Assembly (NCBI GenBank): GCA_900772575.1
Contig: CAAHEN010000024.1
Location: 1 to 6,695, forward strand
Reading direction: 5' to 3'
From: Bacteroidaceae bacterium
GTDB lineage: Bacteria; Bacteroidota; Bacteroidia; Bacteroidales; Bacteroidaceae
Length of the DNA stretch: 6,695 nucleotides
Each line of letters opens with the position of its first letter. Within the stretch, counting starts at the first letter, position 1. This document shows positions 1 to 4,558 of this stretch, one piece after another. The notes below the pieces were generated by a model. It was not told the origin of the DNA. It was given only the letters and a program-made list of their open reading frames with translations, and did not search any database. The position numbers and the translations under genes are program-made.

Positions 1-253
1 AGGTGGCGATGGCACCCACCGCCACAGCCACCCAGAGCAGGACGCACCACACTGTCCACCGGCTGATGCGTGTCCGCACTGCGGCCAAGGCCGCCTGCGC
101 CGCATACAGCCGCCGGCAGGTTCTGCGGTTGGCCTTGACGTCGACCTGCGCCTCAGCCGCCAGTTCGGCGAACGTTTCCTCAGCGACGGCCTTGAAGCGG
201 TCGCGGAACTCCTCGACGTACGCCGTCAGCGGGTCGTAGATGTCCTCAGCCAT
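1..253 (-). CDS. Partial protein of unknown function, second gene of the lemA operon (3' end beyond window)
   Basis: I do not recognise this protein. An open frame starts at an ATG (251-253) and runs off the left edge without a stop, giving 84 residues. It begins MAEDIYDPLTAYVEEF. Residues 1-65 are charged and Ala/Glu/Arg-rich, probably helical (FKAVAEETFAELAAEAQ, then an Arg-rich stretch), and residues 66-84 form a strongly hydrophobic membrane segment (WTVWCVLLWVAVAVGAIA) that reaches the edge. The start lies 7 nt after the lemA stop codon, so the two are very likely co-transcribed. A hydrophilic N-terminal region followed by a membrane segment, next to lemA, recalls the DUF3137 proteins that often accompany LemA, but this is inference from context with no diagnostic motif visible. 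The opposite-strand frame across the same bases has no family features and is taken as a shadow. Confidence 0.72.
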   Translation of the reverse strand, partial: MAEDIYDPLTAYVEEFRDRFKAVAEETFAELAAEAQVDVKANRRTCRRLYAAQAALAAVRTRISRWTVWCVLLWVAVAVGAIAT

Positions 254-260
254 GGCCCGC

Positions 261-1010
261 TCACTTGAAGAACACGCTCCGGGCCATCTGCCGGGTCTCG
301 GCAGATGCCGTGAACGGAATGCGCGTCGTGTAGCCCTGCCGGGCGGCGACAATCATCTTCGTCGGCCAGGCGAAGATGTCGGTGTTCCACTGTGTGACGC
401 GGCTGTTGTAGACTGTGCGCGCCGCCGTGATCTCACGCTGCAGGTAGCTGTTCTGCTGCATGGCGTCGGCGATGGCGTCGTGCGCCTTCAGCTCGGGATA
501 GGCCTCCACCTGTGGGAACAGGCGGCCCAGGGCGAGGTCCACTTGCTGGCTGACGGCGTTTCGGTTGCTCTCACCGACACCGCCGCGCAGGGCCGCCACA
601 GCCTTCATCACGTCCTTGTCGAGGTCGACGGCGCGGTTGACGAGCCCGACCACGTTTTGCAGTATCTGCACGCGCTGCTCCAGATAGTTGTCGATCTCTG
701 ACGCCTGCGCCTGGATGCGCTGTTCGAGCTGCTGGAAGTAGTTGCGCGCCGAGATTTTCATGAAGATGAAGACCACGCCCGGCAGCATTCCCACCAGGCA
801 CCCGCCGACGCCCACCAGCAGTGGGTTTTCGAGCCTTGCGCCCATGATGAGCACATAGAGTATCACCAGCACGGGGATTGCCACCCATAGCGCAATCTCG
901 AAAACAGTGGAGCCGACGCCCACCGTGACCGGCAGTTGGCGGTCTATGACATGCACATCGCGCCCTGCATCGTTGACCGGGCCAGTCGTTTCGTCCAATA
1001 GGTTTGCCAT
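261..1010 (-). CDS. lemA: LemA family membrane protein
   Basis: This is a 249-residue LemA-family protein. The family has a membrane-anchored helical-bundle domain; its role in bacteria is not well defined. Two hydrophobic segments are visible, at about residues 36-56 and 64-84, preceded by a soluble N-terminus of about 30 residues. Many LemA proteins have only one short N-terminal membrane segment, so this is a two-segment variant. The helical domain (about 86-235) carries family-like stretches: repeated Gln/Glu-rich heptads (YFQQLEQRIQAQ), then LFPQVEAYPELKA, and the most conserved block around residues 186-229 with Q-R-E-I-x-x-A-R-x-x-Y-N, W-N-T-D-I and a following F-x-x-P-like and Q-G-Y pattern. 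The ATG (1008-1010) follows an AT-rich leader without a Shine-Dalgarno, normal for Bacteroidota. It is first in an operon with the partial gene ending the window and is divergent from the porin-like gene. Confidence 0.85.
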   Translation of the reverse strand: MANLLDETTGPVNDAGRDVHVIDRQLPVTVGVGSTVFEIALWVAIPVLVILYVLIMGARLENPLLVGVGGCLVGMLPGVVFIFMKISARNYFQQLEQRIQAQASEIDNYLEQRVQILQNVVGLVNRAVDLDKDVMKAVAALRGGVGESNRNAVSQQVDLALGRLFPQVEAYPELKAHDAIADAMQQNSYLQREITAARTVYNSRVTQWNTDIFAWPTKMIVAARQGYTTRIPFTASAETRQMARSVFFK

Positions 1011-1080
1011 AATCTTGAGAGGTTTGTTTCGTGATCATCGGAGGCCAGGCTGCCGCAAGGTGCCGCCCGGTTCCCGGTCA

Positions 1081-1088
1081 CAAAAATA
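1081..1088 (-). promoter_or_regulatory. Bacteroidota -7 box for the lemA operon
   Basis: Read on the minus strand this is TATTTTTG, a perfect match to the Bacteroidota primary-sigma -7 consensus TAnnTTTG. It lies 71 nt upstream of the lemA ATG, implying a leader of about 60-65 nt. No good TTTG -33 element is present at the expected distance; the region upstream is instead occupied by a 19-bp dyad (1101-1119). The assignment is by consensus and position only. Confidence 0.55.
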
Positions 1089-1100
1089 AGGATTTTATTT

Positions 1101-1119
1101 GGTTTCACTCCATGAAACC
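1101..1119. promoter_or_regulatory. 19-bp dyad (possible operator) upstream of the lemA -7 box
   Basis: GGTTTCA (1101-1107) and TGAAACC (1113-1119) are perfect 7-bp inverted repeats separated by 5 bp. On the lemA promoter this covers roughly the -20 to -38 region, where a dimeric repressor would block polymerase or an activator would replace a missing -33 box. It lies upstream of the predicted lemA start site, so it is more likely a DNA-binding site than an RNA hairpin of that transcript. The protein that would bind it is unknown. Confidence 0.45.
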
Positions 1120-1178
1120 GCGCCTAAATTCTATGATAATCAGGATTGCATGGGCTGCATTAGGCCTGCTTGGAGGTC

Positions 1179-1211
1179 TTCTAATGGATGTCTAATCCTT
1201 TTCTAACGGTC
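1179..1211 (+). promoter_or_regulatory. Three 11-bp direct repeats (TCTAA core), probable activator site of the porin-like gene
   Basis: The core TCTAA occurs at 1180-1184, 1191-1195 and 1202-1206, exactly 11 bp apart. As 11-mers the units are TTCTAATGGAT, GTCTAATCCTT and TTCTAACGGTC; the shared part is [TG]TCTAA[TC]. The array ends about 19 bp before the -7 box at 1230, that is, against or over the -33 position, and no TTTG -33 box is present. Head-to-tail repeats at one helical turn abutting the -35/-33 region are typical of binding sites for OmpR/PhoB-family response regulators. The identity of the regulator is inference. Confidence 0.5.
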
Positions 1212-1229
1212 CATTCTGGCGCAATGCCT

Positions 1230-1237
1230 TACCTTTG
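1230..1237 (+). promoter_or_regulatory. Bacteroidota -7 box for the porin-like gene
   Basis: TACCTTTG is a perfect match to TAnnTTTG. It ends 36 nt before the ATG at 1274, predicting a leader of roughly 30 nt. Because the box overlaps the TTG at 1235, the longer reading frame that begins at that TTG would start inside the promoter, which supports the ATG at 1274 as the real start. A -33 TTTG is missing, consistent with the need for an activator at the repeats just upstream. Confidence 0.6.
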
Positions 1238-1273
1238 CAGGCAAACAGACAGACTGAAAACGAACGATTGGTT

Positions 1274-2344
1274 ATGAAGCTACTCCTTTTCCTGTGCCTC
1301 CTGGCTGGATGCGGCACTTGCTCCCTGGCGCAAGGGGTCCGGGCGCTCTATACGGCAGAAGGCCAGTTCAACTTCAGGCACCGGTTCAACTTCGTGAACC
1401 TGTGCCGCTTGGAGGGCACCTTTCCGCTGGGGAGGCATGTGAAGGCCGAAGTGGCCACCCTGCACATCGTCCGCTTGAACGCGGAGCGCATCGCCGAGGA
1501 CTGGCAGACCTTCTCCAACATCGAGGAGGACAATATGCCCTGCGGCATCGCCGTGGCCGGCCTGGGCTATGCCACAAGCCATTGCCGCTGGTTTGCCGGC
1601 GTACGCAATGTCAATGAGGATTATTTCACAGCTCCCGGCACCTCGCTGTTTACGAACAGTTCCAACGGCATATTCCCCACATTGTCGGCTTCACTGCCAC
1701 TGGCCAATTACCCACTCTCAGCCATGGCGCTGCACTTCACCTGCGAGGGCCGCTCTGCCGGCATACAGGCCTCACTCTACAACGGCCGTGGACGCAACGG
1801 TTGGAAGAAAAATGAAAATCCCTTCATGGTCAGCCCCAAGGACGACGGCGTCTGCTGCATGGCCGAGGTGGTGCTCAGGGAGACGGATATGGGCCGTTAC
1901 CAGGCCGGAGCCGGCATGCACCATGGACATTTGGCGCATGAATACGGGGTGGGGGCGCCGCATCGCCGGGATACGAGGGGCGGGTGGTGGATCTACGCTG
2001 AGCGCCAGGTGCTGGAGGTGGGCCGGGGCACCGCCGACCTGCTTCTGTCGTATTCCGAGGCGTTCGGAAGGGGGCGGGTGTGCAGGCGGTTCGCTGAAGT
2101 CGGCTGCGTGGCGAACCTGCGGGATAGGGGAAATAGTCGCATCGGCGTGTCACTCCAGCAGGCGGACTTCGCCTATGGCCGGGAGTGGTCGGGCGAGATC
2201 ACCTGTCGCCGGACTATGAATGGCGTGCTGGACCTGCAGCCCTCTTTCCAGTTGATAAGGAACGGCAACGGCTGCTACACCGTACTGACTGTGCGTGCAT
2301 GCCTGTCCTTCAACCTCTTCAAGACTGGGGGAAAGGCCCTATAA
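1274..2344 (+). CDS. Secreted, cysteine-rich, OprB-like outer-membrane beta-barrel (carbohydrate porin family, tentative)
   Basis: A 356-residue exported protein. Residues 1-19 form a signal peptide: MK, a Leu-rich core and SLA before Gln20, a common Bacteroidota signal peptidase I site. A lipobox, L10-A-G-C13, lies inside it, so a lipoprotein is possible, though the core would be very short. The rest alternates polar and hydrophobic residues in short strands with many Gly, Tyr and Trp, as in a beta-barrel. Residues 108-147 (A-G-V-R-N-V-N-E-D-Y-F-T, then L-F-T-N-S-S-N-G-I-F-P and LPLANYPLSAMALHF) and the end (D-L-Q-P-S-F-Q-L-I-R-N-G, then VLTVRACLSFNLF) resemble OprB porins; this is recalled family resemblance, not a search. 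About 11 Cys follow the signal (44, 90, 104, 157, 194, 195, 270, 278, 311, 334, 343), unusual for a barrel. It is monocistronic, divergent from lemA and convergent with tatD. The in-frame TTG at 1235 lies in the promoter and is rejected as start. Confidence 0.7.
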   Translation: MKLLLFLCLLAGCGTCSLAQGVRALYTAEGQFNFRHRFNFVNLCRLEGTFPLGRHVKAEVATLHIVRLNAERIAEDWQTFSNIEEDNMPCGIAVAGLGYATSHCRWFAGVRNVNEDYFTAPGTSLFTNSSNGIFPTLSASLPLANYPLSAMALHFTCEGRSAGIQASLYNGRGRNGWKKNENPFMVSPKDDGVCCMAEVVLRETDMGRYQAGAGMHHGHLAHEYGVGAPHRRDTRGGWWIYAERQVLEVGRGTADLLLSYSEAFGRGRVCRRFAEVGCVANLRDRGNSRIGVSLQQADFAYGREWSGEITCRRTMNGVLDLQPSFQLIRNGNGCYTVLTVRACLSFNLFKTGGKAL

Positions 2345-2361
2345 GGCATTTGTCCTTCAAC

Positions 2362-2379
2362 CGGTGAAAGACATCACCG
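2362..2379. terminator. Weak stem-loop between convergent genes (doubtful terminator)
   Basis: CGGTGA (2362-2367) and TCACCG (2374-2379) form a perfect 6-bp stem with a 6-nt loop. It is the only clear stem in the 68-bp gap between the convergent porin-like and tatD stop codons, so it could act in both directions, but neither side has a U-tract. It may be a weak or Rho-assisted stop, or chance. Confidence 0.25.
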
Positions 2380-2412
2380 ATAGTCCTAAGCCAGCCTCAG
2401 CCGTCCGCCTTC

Positions 2413-3009
2413 TCAGTCTTCGTCGGTCTCATGCAGCCGGCGGTCGGGCGGTGTCAGTGCGCGGCTCTCGGTGTTGTAGCGGGAGCCGTAGCTGAGACAG
2501 CAGCCGGCGGCGAGGAGCTGGCGGGCCAGGGCGGGACGCCCGCGAAATCCGTGTATGATCCATGGCACGGCGGCACCGCCTGTTATGGTTTTGCGCAGCC
2601 GCAGCAGCAGGTCGTAGGCTTTGACACAGTGGATGATGAGCGGACGCGTTGTGGCTATGGCCAGGCGTATCTGGCGGGTGAAAATGTCGCACTGCCGGTC
2701 GAGCCCGGCGCCATGAAGGCGGTCGAGGCCGCACTCGCCGATGGCCACCACCTGCGGGTGGCCTGTCCAGGCGTCGAGGCCTGCGAGGAGCGGGGGAAGG
2801 TCCACTTCACAGGCTGTCCACCAAGGATGGACGCCGGCACTGTAAAGGACGCCTGGGCGCAGTGTGGCCGTGGACGGGTCTTCGAGCCACTGTCGCGGCA
2901 TGTTGACCACGGCGGCGCCGGCGGGTGCCGCGAGGTTGTGCGTGTGAATGTCGAAGCCGGGCCGCGAGAGGGCAAGTTGCAGCAGGTCGTCGTTGGGAGA
3001 CATGGGCAT
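2413..3009 (-). CDS. TatD-family metal-dependent hydrolase, C-terminally truncated
   Basis: The TatD family comprises metal-dependent hydrolases of the amidohydrolase fold, several of them DNases. All expected ligands are visible in this 198-residue frame: D20-I-H22-T-H24, G-V-H61-P-W, G-E92-C-G-L-D, I-I-H127-C, I-I-H153-G-F-R-G, L-S-Y-G and E-T-D196. The protein ends two residues after that Asp. Homologues normally continue about 30-40 residues through helices with an N-x-x-x-x-F-like end. None of the three frames after the TGA restores that tail, so this is a real truncation rather than a single frameshift. An upstream ATG at 3045 would overlap yidD by 17 nt and add 12 residues; the ATGs at 3009 or 3003 fit better because homologues begin just before the D-I-H-T-H strand. 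It is last in the hemD-rnpA-yidD-tatD group. It may be active, weakened or decaying. Confidence 0.85.
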   Translation of the reverse strand: MPMSPNDDLLQLALSRPGFDIHTHNLAAPAGAAVVNMPRQWLEDPSTATLRPGVLYSAGVHPWWTACEVDLPPLLAGLDAWTGHPQVVAIGECGLDRLHGAGLDRQCDIFTRQIRLAIATTRPLIIHCVKAYDLLLRLRKTITGGAAVPWIIHGFRGRPALARQLLAAGCCLSYGSRYNTESRALTPPDRRLHETDED

Positions 3010-3028
3010 AGTCGGGATGAATGCGGGT

Positions 3029-3250
3029 TCAGGGCACCGGGTCATAGCCGCTGCCGCCCCACGGATGGCAGCGCGACAGGCGCTTCAGGGCCAGCCACAG
3101 GCCACGCAGCGGGCCGTGCTTCCTGATGGCTTCGACGGCGTACTGCGAGCACGTCGGGGTGAAGCGGCACGAGGGGGGCGTCAGTGGTGAGATATAACGC
3201 TGGTAGAAGCGTATCGGCGCCACCAGCAGCAGGGTGAAGAGGCGTCTCAT
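3029..3250 (-). CDS. yidD: Membrane protein insertion efficiency factor YidD
   Basis: A complete 73-residue YidD, a small membrane-associated protein that assists YidC/Sec insertion of inner-membrane proteins. The diagnostic residues are present: F-Y-Q-R-Y-I-S-P (15-22), C28-R-F-T-P-T-C34-S-Q-Y-A (28-38), E-A-I-R-K-H-G (40-46), G-L-W-L-A-L-K-R-L-S-R-C61-H-P-W-G (50-65) and G-Y-D-P-V-P at the very end. An amphipathic or hydrophobic N-terminus (LFTLLLVAPI) would contact the membrane. Its ATG (3248-3250) overlaps the rnpA stop in an ATGA, so translation is probably coupled. The rnpA-yidD pair is very widely conserved. Confidence 0.97.
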   Translation of the reverse strand: MRRLFTLLLVAPIRFYQRYISPLTPPSCRFTPTCSQYAVEAIRKHGPLRGLWLALKRLSRCHPWGGSGYDPVP

Positions 3251-3651
3251 GGTTCAGGCCTTGTCGCACCGATGCGTTCGGCGATGAGCCGCAGCAGGCG
3301 CTGCATGCGCTCGCTGACGGCCGCAGATCCCGCCGGGGCGTCGGCGAGCCAGATGAAACCCAGATTGACCGCTGTGCCGGCGGGGAGGGCGCCGGTGAGC
3401 AGGTGCTTGTGGCGCCTGTAGGCGTCGCGCAGCTGCCGCTTGGCGCGGTTGCGGTCGACGGCCAGCTTCAGGCGCCGCTTGGGAACGCTGAGCAGCACTT
3501 TCACCGGCGGCGTGCCCGCGTTGGCCGCGACACAGCGGTAGACGGCCCGCAGCGGGAAGGCTGTGGTGCCGCGACTGCCGGCGTTGAAGAGCTGGTCGAT
3601 GTCGTTGCGCAGGCAGAGGTGCTCGGCTTTGGGGAAGGCTTGGAGTTTCAT
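3247..3651 (-). CDS. rnpA: Ribonuclease P protein component
   Basis: A 134-residue RnpA, the protein subunit that binds RNase P RNA and pre-tRNA leaders during 5' maturation of tRNA. The core signature lies at about 55-80: S-V-P-K-R-R-L-K-L-A-V-D followed by R-N-R-A-K-R (67-72) and L-R-D-A-Y-R, the RNR helix that contacts RNA. The N-terminal F-P-K-A-E-H-L and the D-I-D-Q-L-F helix are typical. The ATG at 3649-3651 (MKLQAFPKAEHL) is chosen because homologues start there; the open frame extends in-frame to a GTG at 3726, but that extension has no family similarity and lies inside a strong stem-loop. rpmH is not adjacent, unlike in many bacteria; here rnpA follows hemD, an arrangement I recall from Bacteroidales. 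It overlaps yidD by 4 nt. Confidence 0.96.
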   Translation of the reverse strand: MKLQAFPKAEHLCLRNDIDQLFNAGSRGTTAFPLRAVYRCVAANAGTPPVKVLLSVPKRRLKLAVDRNRAKRQLRDAYRRHKHLLTGALPAGTAVNLGFIWLADAPAGSAAVSERMQRLLRLIAERIGATRPEP

Positions 3652-3688
3652 GGGGTTGTATTGGAATATTGCGGCGGTGCGCCGTTCC

Positions 3689-3749
3689 GGAAAGCGCGAG
3701 AGGCGGCAAGTCGGGGTCGTCGCCACGGCTTGCTGCCTCTCGCTGTTCC
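3689..3749 (-). other. Long stem-loop in the hemD-rnpA gap (RNA processing, attenuation or 5'-UTR element)
   Basis: The arms at 3696-3710 and 3729-3743 are complementary at 14 of 15 positions, with a single A/C mismatch in the minus-strand RNA, around an 18-nt loop. Beyond a small internal loop, GGAA (3689-3692) pairs with TTCC (3746-3749), extending the base. The stem is GC-rich and lies 37 nt upstream of the rnpA ATG and 38 nt after the hemD stop. No U-tract follows, so it is not a classic intrinsic terminator. It could separate hemD from rnpA by RNase cleavage, protect a 3' end, or tune rnpA expression. Confidence 0.6.
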
Positions 3750-3787
3750 CGCTGTTGTGTGTGGCGGGGGTGCCGGTGAGCTGAGTG

Positions 3788-4537
3788 TCAGTTGCTCTTG
3801 TTCTGCTCCTCGAGGTAGAGTTCGAGTGAGCCGGTCATTGAGGGCGCCTTGACAGAGGGAGCCTCGAGCTCGATGTTGAGCCCGGCCTCCTCGATGGCCT
3901 TGGCCGTGGCCTTGCCGAAGCAGGCCAGCTTGGCATTGGAGCCCTTGAAGCCCGGCACGGTCTTGAGCAGGGAGTCCACACCGGCGGGGGTGAAGAGCAC
4001 CACCATGTCGAAGTCGAACTTCTGGTCGTTGGGGAACTCGTTGGGCACGGTGCGGTACATGACGCACTCGGTGTGCTTGAGCTTCTTGGCCTCCAGCATC
4101 TTGTGGAGCTCATCGGTGTGTATGTCGCTCTGTGGGATGAGGTATTTCTCGGCCTTGTGCTTGGCCATGATGGCGACGAGATCCACCAATTTCCCGGATA
4201 CGGGATAGAACACCTTGCGTTTGCGGTACTGCACGTATTTCTGGATGTAGAGGGCCACGGCTTCAGAGACGGCGAAATATTTCATGTCCTCGGGGATGGT
4301 GAGGCGCATCTCCTTGCTGAGGTTGAAGAAGTGGTCGATGGCATGGCGTGAGGTGAAGACAATGGCTGTGTGGTCGAGGATTTGTACCTTCTGTTGCCGG
4401 AATTCCTGGGCGCAGACGCCCTCAATCTTGATGAGTGGATGGAATACCAGATCTACGCCATATTTACGCTCGATCTCAAAATAAGGTGACTTCTCCGACG
4501 CGGGTTGTGGCTGCGAGATGAGAATCTTTTTGACCAT
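3788..4537 (-). CDS. hemD: Uroporphyrinogen-III synthase
   Basis: A 249-residue HemD-family protein. The enzyme closes and inverts ring D of hydroxymethylbilane to give uroporphyrinogen III in cytoplasmic tetrapyrrole (haem/sirohaem) synthesis. The two-lobed fold is recognisable: VKKILISQPQP and Y-F-E-I-E-R-K-Y-G in the first strand and helix, IVFTSRHAIDHFF (59-71) as the first nucleotide-fold-like edge, Y-F-A-V-S-E-A-V-A at 87-95, and in the second half LFTPAGVDSLL (181-191), ACFGKATAKAIEEAGL (205-220) and S-M-T-G-S-L-E-L-Y-L near the end. The protein is Lys-rich compared with its Ala/Arg-rich neighbours. The ATG at 4537 (MVKKILISQP) is preferred; another in-frame ATG at 4552 adds five residues and is only 6 nt after the DUF4271 stop. 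HemD sequences diverge strongly, so the exact activity is inferred from family and neighbours. Confidence 0.88.
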   Translation of the reverse strand: MVKKILISQPQPASEKSPYFEIERKYGVDLVFHPLIKIEGVCAQEFRQQKVQILDHTAIVFTSRHAIDHFFNLSKEMRLTIPEDMKYFAVSEAVALYIQKYVQYRKRKVFYPVSGKLVDLVAIMAKHKAEKYLIPQSDIHTDELHKMLEAKKLKHTECVMYRTVPNEFPNDQKFDFDMVVLFTPAGVDSLLKTVPGFKGSNAKLACFGKATAKAIEEAGLNIELEAPSVKAPSMTGSLELYLEEQNKSN

Positions 4538-4558
4538 TGCTGCCTGTAACATTTGTTC

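Noticed and set aside
240..701. Long plus-strand open frame opposite lemA
   Set aside because: It is antisense to a recognisable LemA coding region, has no family features, and long antisense frames are expected in GC-rich coding DNA.
1147..1160. TGCAT direct repeat (TGCAT-GGGC-TGCAT) in the divergent promoter region
   Set aside because: Only two 5-bp copies with no relation to the promoter boxes; likely chance.
1235..1273. TTG-initiated 13-residue extension of the porin-like protein
   Set aside because: It would start inside the -7 box and place a polar stretch before the signal peptide; the ATG at 1274 gives a proper leader.
2431..3126. 231-codon plus-strand open frame opposite tatD and yidD
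   Set aside because: The minus strand carries clear TatD and YidD motifs; the plus frame is low-complexity Gly/Ala/Val/Arg-rich shadow sequence.
3652..3726. 25-residue N-terminal extension of RnpA from a GTG at 3726
   Set aside because: No homologous residues are recognisable, known RnpA proteins begin near M-K-L-x-x-F-x-K, and the region is largely a stem-loop.
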